Assembly (NCBI GenBank): GCA_039707655.1
Contig: CM077668.1
Location: 66,543,086-66,607,085, forward strand
Direction of reading: 5' to 3'
Origin: Elymus sibiricus
Lineage: Eukaryota > Streptophyta > Magnoliopsida > Poales > Poaceae
DNA: 64,000 nucleotides
Shown: piece by piece, positions 1 to 10,267 of the stretch
Position numbering within the stretch: the stretch's first letter is position 1
Layout: each line of letters opens with the position of its first letter
Program-made: the position numbers and the translations under genes
Notes under the pieces: model-generated
Told to the model about the DNA's origin: nothing
Database searches by the model: none
What the model saw: the letters and a program-made list of their open reading frames with translations, nothing else

Positions 1-1578
1 TTTTTCCAACATCCTCACCTTGATGGATCACCACTGCATGCCAAATTCTAGCTCATTTCACCCAGGGATCTATCTAGAAACCACTACAAACACCTTCTGC
101 TTTGGATAATTGACAACTCAAACCAGTCAAATCTTTGTCCCTGTTTGCTTGCAAGCATCGACAGGTCAACTCCATCAGTGCTAAGTCATCTCTTTGACAT
201 TTTCTGAAGTCAAATCCGTGGCCAGGCCATGCGGTGCTCGTGGTGACCGCTCACCATGTCGGCAAATAGTGCGCTCTACCACTGCTTTGGGCGTTTTCCG
301 CCGTATAGCTCCAACCCAGCTGCCGGCAGCGCGCCAACACTCTCCCCTGCACCTTCGCGAAGCTCCACGGCGACATCAGGCGCCGGAGCCGTCGCGTCCA
401 AGCACTGGAGTCCGGCCAGCTCATCCGAGCGCCGAGCTTATCCCCTCGCCGCCACCCGCCTATAAATGGAGCTCCCGAGCCTCCCCGAGCACTCACAGCT
501 CTTCCCTCCCCCTCCAAGCTCCCACCTGGCCGAAGCACCGGAGCTTTGATGCCCCAATTTCCTACCACAGCCACCATTGCTGCCACCAGCCTGAGCTTAA
601 ATTCAAGCCACCCGAGCCTTCCCTCTCGTGTTTCTCTCCACCAGATCCCTGCTCTCGCTACCACGGACCTCCCCATAGCACCAGCCCCTCCTCCCCGAAA
701 CCGTGCCGCGCTCCCCATCGGTACCCGGTGCTGCCGTCCGCCGCGGCCAAAGCCGTGCTCGGTCCCGAGCTCCCCAGTGCATGTGGACCAGGCAGGCAGA
801 TGCGCCTCGTCACCCCGATCTCTCCGGTGGTCCGAGCTACACTGGAGGTGGGCCGTGACGCCAGGGCGAGCGCCGGCGCGCGAGCCCCTCCTCTGTCGCA
901 CGGGCGGCCAGCGGGGAAAGAAGATGGACCTGCCAGGCGGGCCCCGCCGTCCCCACGGCCCCACCCGTCAATCAGATAGGGGCGTTGACCCCGGGCCTGC
1001 GCTGATAAGTGGAAGCGCATTCCTTCGAAATACGTTTTTAGAGAAAGCGTATTTCACTGCAGCTTACGGGCTAAATACGTTTTCGCTTCATCGAAAGCAT
1101 ATTCTCCGAAAGGGTGCTTTCCTTCTCCAGCCCAGCGCCGAAACTGCTAATTTGCGGTCGTTCGTCCAATAAAGGCAAAAATGGGCATATTTTTATTTGT
1201 CTGCCAAACGAACGAACTGCCGTAACTTTGCAACCGTAACTCCGAATCAGGTGATTCCAAAGCCCACGTTCTCTACTCGTCGAACCCGTTCTGTTGGTAT
1301 CGTTTTCATAATGTTGACACATTCTAAAAATTACCATTTTTCCCCTGCCCTCTATTCAGCCATTTCCGGAGGGAACCTTTTTCGGCAAATTGTTCCGCGA
1401 AACGATCGCACCTCCTTCCGATGAACTCATCGACCCCAGGCAAGCCGACCTTCTGATATATGCCCTAAAGCTTTGCTTCTGTGTTATTCTTGTGTGTTTA
1501 ATTAGTGAATATGTTTATATTCGAGTGCCTAATAGTAGGCGGTATATGACTCTTACGAACCCTTGCTTGCCTTTCTTT
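1..1578 (+). repeat. Fragment of a long LTR (Tekay/LARD-like), left copy
   Basis: Positions 1-500 match 35028-35530 closely. Positions 1160-1575 match 35550-35687 continued at 52299-52560, so this is a second copy of the same LTR family. The right copy lacks about 640 bp that are present here (roughly 510-1160). Layout and many words match the LTR at 3111, for example the 'cgtaactttgcaaccgtaactccg' type stretch and the ATACG motif cluster, but the sequence is well diverged. A TATA box lies at 461-467. The start is outside the window. The end is a breakpoint into an Athila LTR at about 1579. Long GC-rich open frames at 194-1172 on both strands look like composition artefacts. Confidence 0.75.
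461..467 (+). promoter_or_regulatory. TATA box of the long LTR
   Basis: TATAAAT sits between a GC-rich upstream stretch and a C-rich leader, and it is preserved in the right copy at about 35485. At the equivalent place in the LTR at 3111 the motif has decayed to 'ctatttttag' (about 4810). It is the likely core promoter of this LTR family. Confidence 0.6.
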
Positions 1579-2777
1579 GGTGGCTCATGGGGCCCCTGGC
1601 CAGCCTCCGGTGCCCATTTTCTGGTACATAAGCCCATTTGGCCTAGAAAAAATAAGGATAATACATTTGGGATGGGGTACCGCCATCCCGAGGCGGAACT
1701 TGGGCAGGAGCACTTTTGCTCTCCGGTGGAGCGATCCCGCTGGGGATACTTCCCTCCGGGAGGGGGAAATCGAAGCCATCGTCAACACCAACGGTCCTCT
1801 CATCGTGGGAGGACCAATCTTCATCAACATCTTCAACAACACCATCTTATATCAAACCCTAGTTCATCTCTTGTATTCAATCTTTGTCTCAAAACCTCAG
1901 ATTGGTACATGTGGGTTGCTAGTAGTGTTGATTACATCTTGTAGTTGATGCTAGTAGGTTTATTTGGTGGAAGATTATATGTTCAGATCCATTATGCTAT
2001 TCAATACCCCTCTGATCTTGAACATGAATATGATTTGCGAGTAGTTACTTTTGTTCTTGAGGACATGGGAGAAGTCTTGTCATAAGTAATCATGTGAATT
2101 TGGTATTCGTTCGATATTTTGATGATATGTATGTTGTTGATTCTCTTAGTGGAGTCATGTGAACGTCGACTACATGACACTTCACCATCTTTGGGCCTAA
2201 GGGAATGCATTGTGGAGTAGTAATTAGATGATGGGTTGCTAGAGTGACAGAAGCTTAAACCCTAGTTTATGCGCTATTCCGTAAGGGGCTGATTTGGATC
2301 CATATGTTTAATGCTATGGTTAGATTTATCTTAATTCTTCTTTTGTAGTTGCGGATGCTTGCGAGAGGGGTTAATTATAAGTGGGAGGCTTGTTCAAGTA
2401 AGAACAGCAACCAAGCATCGGTCAACCCACATATCAAATTATCAAAGTAGCGAACGCGAATCAAACCAACATGATGAACGTGACTAGATGAAATTCCCGT
2501 GTGTCCTCGAGAACGCTTTGCTTATTATACAAGAACGTTCCGGCTTGTCCTTTGCTACAAAAAGGATTGGGCCACCTTGTTGCACTCTTCGTTACTTTGC
2601 TACTTGTCACTTGTTACAAATTATCTTGCTATCAAACTACTCATTACCGATAATTTCTATGCTTGCAGAAAATACCTTGCTGAAAACCGCCTGTCATTTC
2701 CTTCTGCTCCTCGTTGGGTTCGACACTCTTACTTATCGAAAGGACTACGATTGATCCCCTATACTTGTGGGTCATCA
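1579..2777 (+). repeat. Truncated 5' LTR of Athila-1
   Basis: It aligns with 32946-34129 of the 3' LTR, starting at the 'ggtggctc' inside the right arm of the LTR palindrome and ending in 'tgtgggtcatca'. The U3 start (TGATACGTCC) and the left palindrome arm are lost. The TATA region is mutated to 'ggtacataag' (about 1622-1631), whereas other copies read 'ggtatataag'. The U5 end lies 11 bp before the primer binding site. Confidence 0.85.
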
Positions 2778-2788
2778 AGACTCTTTTC

Positions 2789-2805
2789 TGGCGCCGTTGC
2801 CGGGG
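2789..2805 (+). other. Primer binding site, tRNA-Asp type (Athila-1)
   Basis: The 17-mer tggcgccgttgccgggg is complementary to the 3' end of plant tRNA-Asp including CCA, as is usual for Athila-lineage elements. It lies 11 bp after the LTR end, and the same spacing is seen in Athila-2. Confidence 0.85.
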
Positions 2806-2883
2806 AGTGAAACGCCTTTGGTGAGTGGAATTTGGTAAGGAAACATTTATATTACATGCTGAAATTTACTGTCACTTGTCACT

Positions 2884-3110
2884 ATGGAAAGTAATCCTTT
2901 GAGGGGTTTGTTCGGGGTATCTTCACCTTGACCGGAAATACAAAAAGTTGCTCCTCAACCTACTGCACCTACTGAAAATATTTCTTATGAGATTCCTTCG
3001 GGTATGATAGAGAAACTGCTAGCTAATCCTTATGCAGGAGATGGAACAATACATCCTGATATGCACCTAATCTATGTGGATGAAGTTTGTGGATTATTTA
3101 AGCTTGCAGG
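2884..3110 (+). pseudogene. Athila-1 gag, N-terminal piece
   Basis: The start codon context 'actATGGAAAG' and the first codons match gag of Athila-2 (40784) and Athila-3 (56053). A TGA at 2929-2931, CGA in Athila-3, breaks the frame after 15 codons. The frame then continues with residues equivalent to the conserved 'GMIEKLLANPYAGDG' region and stops where the Tekay-like element inserted after 3110. Gag would form the particle core of the retrotransposon in the cytoplasm. The remainder of this gag lies at 14608-14668 and from 25789. Confidence 0.85.
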
Positions 3111-6100
3111 TGTAACATCCCAAAAATTGGGTTATCAATTTTTATGTTGTTTTTCCTTCCAAGCCTTCTTTTTCAAAATCTTTCTCCGAAGTTTGCTGGA
3201 TGATCAGATGAATCCAGGCAATTTTAAAATTTTCAGAACCTTGCCCATGCATTTGATGCCGGTCGAGACCTACCTGCATCACCCTAACCCTCATCAGAAC
3301 CCTAATTCCAAAATTGGGAATTTTAACTCTGCCTTTGTGGTTACAAAGGAACCATCATTTTTCTTTGCTCTGCTGATCCTCCAAAAATTCCCAGAGATCT
3401 TCCTACCTTTATAAACCCTGGATATGAAAAATATTGCCAAGTCATATGCAATATTTTTCATCTAGGATTAATTTCTTTTCCTGCCTTTCTGAGGAATTAA
3501 ATCCAGAAGGATAGTTAGACATCTCTAAAATTCATGAAAATTTGTGGAGATGATCTTTGTGACTATCCCAAGCTCTGGTAAAAATATTGGCCAAATTTAA
3601 ATAAGGAAAATTCCCTTTTTCCTTGACAAGGTCAATATTGCCTCTCTGCCACTTTCCAAAGGAACTACCATTTTGGTAGCCAGAAAAATTCCCAAATAAA
3701 TTGTGGAGCTTCTCCTGGAGATATCTTCACCATTTCCACCCAAACCCATGTCCCATAGTTCAAAAATTGAGCACATGACCCAATGCAAGTTTCTGCCTTG
3801 TCTGAAACTTTGTGAAGGAAGTGCTTTATTCCTTGATCCAATTGAGCTGAAATTTTGCAGGGTAGTGCATATTGATATATCACTACTGCAAACCAAAAAT
3901 TGGCTCAATTCATCTATCCAATATTTTTCTATGATTTTCTCAAGTTTCTATTCATATTTCACTGGTGTGAAGGAAAGTGCTATTTATATTTGCTGGATTG
4001 CCCTCAAACTTTTTGAGCACTCTTTCACATCCAAATTATCGCCTCATGCCAAAATTCAGCTCTATTTGCCTAGCCAATTTTCCTCAGCAAAATCCCAAAC
4101 TTTCTATCCAGTGGGAAGCATTGTGAAGGAAGTACCATTTTTATTTGCCCAAATGGTATGAAACTTTTACAGTGCCTTCATATGCTCAAATAATTGGTCT
4201 CCACCAAATTTGGGCCATTTCCATTTAGCCATTTCTCCCCAGCACCCTCATTTACATTTCTGGTCAGCTGGACACTTTGTAAAGGAAGTACCAGCTAGCC
4301 CCATCTTTCTGACCTGAGATTTTGGCACAATGATCACCTTAGTAGATGATCAGCCTCACCCAAATCCCAGGCCTAATGGAACTGTGCACTGCCTAATCTT
4401 CCCATCAAACACCTTGATCCTGATTAAGGTCTTTGCACCGTGCAGTCACATCGTGGGCCATGGGTATCGTTCCTTTGCGCCGAGCAGCTTCTGGGGGAGT
4501 GCTCTACTCGCCAGACATGCTTGGGGTGGCCAGTGCGCGTGGGAGCACTGTGCTCACGCGGTGACCACGCGTTGGGCGCGCGCATGACCTGCAGTGGGCA
4601 TGCACAGCGCTCTGCACCCCTCTGGGGAGGTCCACACGGCCGCCCAGCGAGCCAGGGCGTGCCACGCACTCGCCCGCGTCGCCTGTGCCTCGATTCCCCT
4701 CGTCCCGTAGCCGTTGGCCGCGCTCGCCGGCGCCGCGTCCGTCGCCGGAATGGCGCCATGTACTGCACCGCGTCGCCACAGTCCCTCCCCTTCTCGAGCC
4801 TTCCCCTGGCTATTTTTAGGCGTGCCCCGAGCTCCTCCAGCCACCCATAGCCTCTCCCCTAGCCTCGGACCACCTATTCCTCCCCATGGCCGAGAACCCC
4901 GCCGGCGACCTCCTCGGCCAACTCCGGCCAGTAGCCCTCCCCCTCCCTCCTTTCTTCGCCCTGGAGTCCCCCTGGAGCTGCAGAGACGCCGCCGCCCTCC
5001 ATCTTCTCCGGGGAGCCCCGCCGGCGCCGCCCTGCCCCTATTGCATCTCGGCCATGGCGCCCGAGCAGTGGCCCCGGAGCTATGGGCACTCTCAGCCGGT
5101 CCCGCGGCCACCTCCGAGCGCGGCGAGGAGCGCCCGACCTCCTCGGCCCGTCCTCTGCTTCCAGTCGTGGTGGAGAAGAAAGGTAGTGAGGAGGAGAGAG
5201 AGTAGGCGTGGGCCCCGCCTGTAAGTGGCTGCGGGTCGGGCCCAGCCACTGTAAGTGGAGACGGCTTCTGCTTGAATACGCTTTCGTTTTGCTAAGGCAT
5301 ATTCTGCCGCGGCTATTCAGAGGAATGCGCTTTCCCTGCGCGGAAGCGTATTCTGTAAAATACGTTTTCAGCCCAGCCGCCGCCGAAACCAGTATTTTGC
5401 GGACGTTCGCCCGTTAAGGCCAGAAACAGACAGATTTTTGTCTGTTTTCGGTCTAACGATCGAACGGGCATAACTTTGCCACCATAACTCCGATTGAGGT
5501 AATTCCATAGCCTACGCGCTCAGTGCGTCGAGCCCGTTCCGATGGTGCTATTTTCATAATGTTGTCACATATTGAAAATACCCTCTGTGCCCTTCCTCGA
5601 ATCCAGGCCTCTCCCAAGAGCACCGGTTCCGGCGACTTGTTTCTAGTGGATCGTCGCACTTTCACCCGGTGTCTTCGTCCACCCCGAGGCAAGCCAACCT
5701 CTTATCATGAGCACCATACTTGCATGTTGACTTTGCTTGAAACCTGTGCGTGTGTAGCTACAGTATTTCCATATGATGTTTCTGTCTGCAAATGTGATAT
5801 ATGTATTGCTTGCCATGTCATGCTATAACCAGATTTCATACTAGCTTTTGCCATGCTAGCAATAATGTTTTATTGATAATATCATGTTAATACTTTTCCT
5901 GTATCTCGTACCATGTTTGTTAATGCTATTGTGATCCGGTTATATTAGTATCATGCTACTGCCATGTTTCATATGTCATATATGCTCTGCACTTCATAAG
6001 TTTGGTAAACATGTTTATTAATGCATTCATGATATTCATGCTTATAATCTTGATGACATGATAAAATGATGGAGATGAAAAGAACATGTGTTAATAACAA

Positions 6101-7371
6101 CAATCACCTCCATCGGCTGGATCGTGTCATAGTGCCACCGAATCGAGCTCACCAGTGCAACCACACTTGCCTTATGGGGGGCCCTAATTCGGTCTATTGT
6201 CATGCCTCTCGCCGGTGCCTCCAACTAGGGAAGGTTATGTGCGCGCGCTACCCTGGCCCGGTGGGCGGCCATCAGCCTTGAGTGCCCAAGTTGTTTGCGC
6301 GCGGTTGTCCCCGTTTGGGACGGGTTGTTTTGTTTGGCCACGACGGTGGCAGCCACACAGGTGGCGGATGTCACGAGTTGACATCAGGGGCAACCCAGGA
6401 CATAGCCCAAAGGGGAGTTTGTCGGAGCGGCCGGGAGAGTATCATGCAATAGATTGGTTTTGTCAGAATGTCGTTGGTCCACCCGAATGGGAACACGAGG
6501 CCATGAGTTCCGTGGTGTGGGTACAGTGTACTAACCTCTGCAGAGTGTATAATCTATCGATAGCCGCGTCCTCGGTCATGGACACAGTTCATACTAGGTC
6601 ACACTATCTGGTCTGTGTCGTCATGGAGGATAAACCTGATATAATAAACTTGTTAAAGAATGTGCTATAAAGTAAATGTGGTGACTTGGACTATGAGATA
6701 GTCGCAAGAAGTCACGGAGTTGTTTCGGACATGATCATGGAATGAGATCTTGGTGAGTCATGAACAACATATTGCTTTAACTCGCCACGGGAGGTAATGG
6801 TAATTTACTTTCCAGCATAGCAGCATGCATGTCTTGTAGGATACAACTATGCCATGCCATGATATGCTATGATACGCCATGATATGCCATGATATGTTGT
6901 GATATGGTGTGATATAGATGTACTGGATCCATGTTACTTGTTAGTATCATGCCATGCTTATCTTTTGCCATGAGATAAATTCGTGTATGAGCATAGGACT
7001 TGCTTTGTCATCTGCTTGTTTGGATGCTATGTATTTGGTTGTCTTGCGAGTACATTCAAAGTACTCACCTGGCCTTGCACGTGGCCAGATTGCAGGAGAA
7101 GACTTGTCGTGCTAGACCGTAACCTCGCCAGTCCTGTGAGTTGTGGAGTCCAGCCAGAGACGACGTGCCGCTAAACCAAGACTTCCGCCGCCATTTAGAT
7201 AGCCTTAGAGCTATGCAGACCCTTGTATTCATCCACGATGTAATACTCCATTTCATGTAAATGAAATATATGTTGTGCTTGGCATGCTGTACCATGGACC
7301 TGTTGTGCGTCAGGTGTTATCCTGGGCTGACGTGCGAAGGCCCCCTACTCCGTGCGGATCGGGGTGCCACA
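3111..7371 (+). repeat. 5' LTR of the Tekay-derived LARD
   Basis: It matches 10268-14602. Two indels explain most of the length difference: about 53 bp present only in the 3' LTR (12307-12359), and two extra 10-bp 'catgatatgc' units in the 3' LTR (about 14061-14150 versus 6851-6920). The LTR has an AT-rich first kilobase, a GC-rich block (4440-5220) with long frames on both strands that look like composition artefacts, an ATACG motif cluster (5274-5371), and a 3' part ending 'cggggtgccaca'. Confidence 0.9.
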
Positions 7372-7376
7372 GGAGA

Positions 7377-7388
7377 TGGTATCAGAGC
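7377..7388 (+). other. Primer binding site, initiator tRNA-Met type
   Basis: TGGTATCAGAGC begins 5 bp after the LTR end and matches the complement of the initiator tRNA-Met 3' end. The same motif follows the Tekay LTR at 18899. Confidence 0.9.
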
Positions 7389-7745
7389 CAGGCTGGCGAT
7401 AGGTTACCCTAGTGTATCACCACCGATGTCATCAAACCGTAATGATCCCCATAGGTTTGACCCAACCCTGGCGTCCGACAAGGCCACTGTTGAACAACAG
7501 GTGGCACGGTCGGAACTGACGCATCCCTACCCAGTTGACCCCTCCACCTAGTTTTCTGGGTTGGACGGCGACCCTATCTTTTTGTCGTCAGTACCGGCGT
7601 ATCCTTTCTCCTGTAGAGAAGGATCCACGCTGTCCTGGTGTGTCCCCGCCTAGTTGCCTATAAAACCCCACTTGCTAGCCGCGACCCCAACTCAGTAAGT
7701 CATATCCCTGCAAGAACCCTAGCTAGTAGCCCCAGGTCAGAAGCC

Positions 7746-8516
7746 ATGGCTAGTCTTCCCAGGGAAGGCACTTTTCATAGCCGCACTTCCGCAGCCGGCC
7801 ATGTTGGCTTTCCGCCCCTGCTTTCAGATATGCTCACCCGAGCCCTTGATTGCAGTACTAGCCCCGAGTACATGGTGTTCCAATCGGAACCCATTCCCCA
7901 TCTTCACCGATACCAGGCAAAGGTGCAGATCTGTCCAGGTCCAGCAGTGGATGGGAAGCCCTTGATTTTTCTGGGCAGATCCATGCCCACTCCGGTGTTG
8001 GCTACCCAGGCAGCCGCTGCAGAGGCTATCGCACGCCTCCGATCTCTGTTTCCGCGTGTAGCAGAGATGCGGGAGTTCCGTTATTTCCCCTCTGCGTCCA
8101 GTACCGGATGGGAGTTCTCCCACGCTGCCCAAGAGGGTGACCCAGCGATAGTTCGCTTGGTTCAGTTCATCAGTGCCCAGGGGATGCTGATCGGTAGCAT
8201 TCTGGGAGAGTTTAAAGCTATCGACCGAGATGCTACCCGGGTTGTCACGGAAGCATACCGCGAGGCCCGTCAAGCTGCATTCCAGATCACAGACCCCATG
8301 CCATCCGGCCCAGTGCTCTCTTCTCAGCCCGTGCCTTGGTTAAAGCCAGGTACCGCCAACCTCCGTTCCATCGATAGGACGGTTTGTCATCTCCACAGGT
8401 TCCTGCCTGCTTCATCCGCAACCCCAGCAGTTGAGCCCCAACCGATAGAGGTGTCCGACGATGAAGATAGAGATTGGCTTAGCCTGCATCCGCCAGGTGA
8501 GCCCCAGCAAGACTAG
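7746..8516 (+). CDS. LARD internal ORF, possible dsRNA-binding-fold protein (256 aa)
   Basis: This is the only intact sizeable ORF in the element. The frame is open from 7638, but ATG at 7746 has a strong plant start context (gaagccATGGCT) and is preferred. No gag, protease or RT signature is seen. Residues 25-101 show a helix (LLSDMLTRAL), three strands (EYMVFQ, YQAKVQI, LIFLGR), then an alanine-rich helix after 'MPTPVLATQ'. This order resembles the alpha-beta-beta-beta-alpha dsRNA-binding fold; that is inference from pattern. The middle part looks helical. The C-terminus carries an acidic 'IEVSDDED' (234-241) resembling a SUMO-interacting motif. It follows the PBS by about 360 bp, the place where gag would normally start, so it may bind element RNA. 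A diverged gag is the main alternative. Confidence 0.55.
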   Translation: MASLPREGTFHSRTSAAGHVGFPPLLSDMLTRALDCSTSPEYMVFQSEPIPHLHRYQAKVQICPGPAVDGKPLIFLGRSMPTPVLATQAAAAEAIARLRSLFPRVAEMREFRYFPSASSTGWEFSHAAQEGDPAIVRLVQFISAQGMLIGSILGEFKAIDRDATRVVTEAYREARQAAFQITDPMPSGPVLSSQPVPWLKPGTANLRSIDRTVCHLHRFLPASSATPAVEPQPIEVSDDEDRDWLSLHPPGEPQQD

Positions 8517-9557
8517 ACCTATGTGACCCCAATCACGTAGTCAGGCGATGTTGCGAGTATGCCAAGTCCGTCTGTTCATCCTCATTAGGAGGATAGAACC
8601 ATGTATCCCGGAGTGAGTTGTTGCTTTTCGATGCGTAGTATGGTTGTGCTTTGTTGTATGCTTGTACTGCTTGTGCCCGGAGTGTTGTAGTAATGTGCTA
8701 TGTATGCTCTCTTGCTTTGTGGTTCACCTGCCTCTCTGTTAAGTAGAAATATTTGACAGAGTTGGCAGTGAATTTCTAATAAGATTTTAATTGGTAGAAC
8801 ACATACACCTACAACTTTGGACTCGTCTCGAGTCTCTAATAAATGCGAGCTGGTGTAGGTATATGTATGCCAGGAGTACATATACCCACTGGCATTAAAA
8901 CACCTTAGTGCATTTTGCTTGATGTGTTTTCCTTCACCTGTATTTTTGCATTTTGCATATGTATTGTTTTAGAATGACTGCATAATGCACGCATACATGG
9001 TTCACCCACGAGTACGATTGAGCAGTACCCGAGGGAATGCAAAGTCGCTTGCCTACCTCTTTTCTGTGCATACTAAGTGTGCCAGATCTCCAGATCCAGA
9101 GCCTCCAAGAGGCAGTTCCTCCTGGCAATTCCTCGCCTCTAATCCTTTTTCCCTAGCCCCAATTGTATTCTCAGAGGAACACTGCCAGCTTTATTTCACT
9201 CAAATCAGTACAACTACCCCAGTACAGACTCGACCCGACTCTACTCCGATGCCTACTCTTCGTGGAGATATCCGCGAAGATCTTTCCTACGTGGAATCAG
9301 TAGCATGATTCCAGTGCTGGCGAAGCCACCTCCTCTGCATCTCGCGATTCCCCGGAACCAACGGCGCCGCCGTCACTGCCTTGCGTGACGCTGGACAAGC
9401 CGCCGTCCCGACCCACCGCATCACGCAATTACTCCACCGGCCCGAAGCGACGGAGAAGAAAGTGTTGCCGAGGACCAGCCACCACACCATCACCATCCGC
9501 ACCTCGAGCTGCCACATCCTGATCCTCGTCGTCGCGAGCCCGCTCCTGCAAGATGAG
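8517..9557 (+). other. Internal non-coding stretch of the LARD
   Basis: I see no recognisable coding domain. 8800-8867 holds an imperfect inverted repeat (acatacacctaca / tgtaggtatatgt). From about 9300 the base composition turns GC-rich, with serine/proline/arginine-rich frames that contain stops. It could be decayed gag-pol leader or captured sequence. Confidence 0.4.
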
Positions 9558-9695
9558 CTACAGCAGCAAGAGCGATGAACCGATCAGTATGGCCAGTAGC
9601 GCGGTGAGGAACCACCGTAGCCCCACCAAGAACACGGCCTCGCCGAAGGACCTCGGCTCGATATCATCCAAACCGAAGAGATGGAAGAGCGGCAT
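9558..9695 (-). CDS. Possible antisense 45-aa membrane microprotein
   Basis: On the minus strand an ATG at 9695 opens 45 codons ending TAG at 9558. The product begins 'MPLFHLFGLDD' and its second half (about residues 21-45) is a hydrophobic run with one arginine and one tryptophan, a plausible single membrane helix. A TATA-like CTATAAAAGA lies about 30 bp upstream on the same strand (9725-9734). An earlier ATG at 9716 in another frame would compete, which weakens the case. Nothing identifies the family. It could be a captured host gene piece or chance. Confidence 0.2.
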   Translation of the reverse strand: MPLFHLFGLDDIEPRSFGEAVFLVGLRWFLTALLAILIGSSLLLL

Positions 9696-9724
9696 GGTGT
9701 GAGTTGGGCAGAGCCATGCTGCCG

Positions 9725-9734
9725 TCTTTTATAG
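9725..9734 (-). promoter_or_regulatory. Antisense TATA-like box inside the LARD
   Basis: CTATAAAAGA on the minus strand is followed by GC-rich sequence and two closely spaced ATGs. The motif is a good plant TATA match, but nothing else proves transcription. Confidence 0.3.
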
Positions 9735-10230
9735 CCCAAGATCGGTGTACGGTGAGCGAGGTCCAGGAGGATCGCGCGTCGCCCGATCACCGGCGTCCCA
9801 GAGGCGAATCCACGAGCAGTGCCGACAAGGCCCTGGCCCGCAACGTGAGTGCTCTTTGCCTTGGCACCGTGCACGCCGCGCACTACAGCAACTAGGGTAC
9901 TCAGTGCCCTAGGGGCTAGATAGGCGCTGTGCCAAGCCGCACGCGGAGCAGCAGCGAGGAAGAAGTCGAGAGCTGGAGGAAGAAGAAGGAGGCTGTCAGT
10001 GGGGCCCGGGCCCACCTGTCAGCAGGAGAAACCACTGTTCCTTGGGTGCCTCCAACATTTTGGAATTTGATCCAAAGTGATCCTAGCAGTGGATGTAGCC
10101 TCGCTTTACCCGTGTCTCTCCCTGGGTGTATCAATTATCGGTACCCCAACTCAGTTGTATCCGACCAAAGGGTTAACAGATAACCCAGAGGTTTTTCCTG
10201 GAGTAGAAACAATCTTGCTTTAACCCTAGG

Positions 10231-10267
10231 AATCTCGAGGACGAGATTCTCTTAAGGGGGGAAGGTT
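10231..10267 (+). other. Hairpin and polypurine tract before the LARD 3' LTR
   Basis: AATCTCG (10231-10237) and CGAGATT (10242-10248) form a perfect 7-bp stem with a 4-nt loop. The purine run aaggggggaagg (10254-10265) and the 3' LTR follow. The Tekay copy has the same arrangement with an 8-bp stem. The purine tract would prime plus-strand DNA synthesis. Confidence 0.75.

Noticed and set aside
194..1172. Long open frames on both strands at the window start
   Set aside because: They lie in the GC-rich part of an LTR, overlap on both strands, have low-complexity Pro/Ser/Arg products and are disrupted in the other copy (35216-35550).
2889..3110. Possible tRNA gene near primer binding sites
   Set aside because: The tRNA-Asp and tRNA-Met matches at 2789, 7377, 18899, 40689 and 50716 are 12-17 bp complements at LTR edges. 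No cloverleaf is present.
4424..5249. Several 100-230 aa frames on both strands, including one starting at 4886 with a good start context
   Set aside because: They sit in the GC-rich LTR block and are duplicated at 11583-12492 with frame changes. Codon content is low-complexity and there is no domain.
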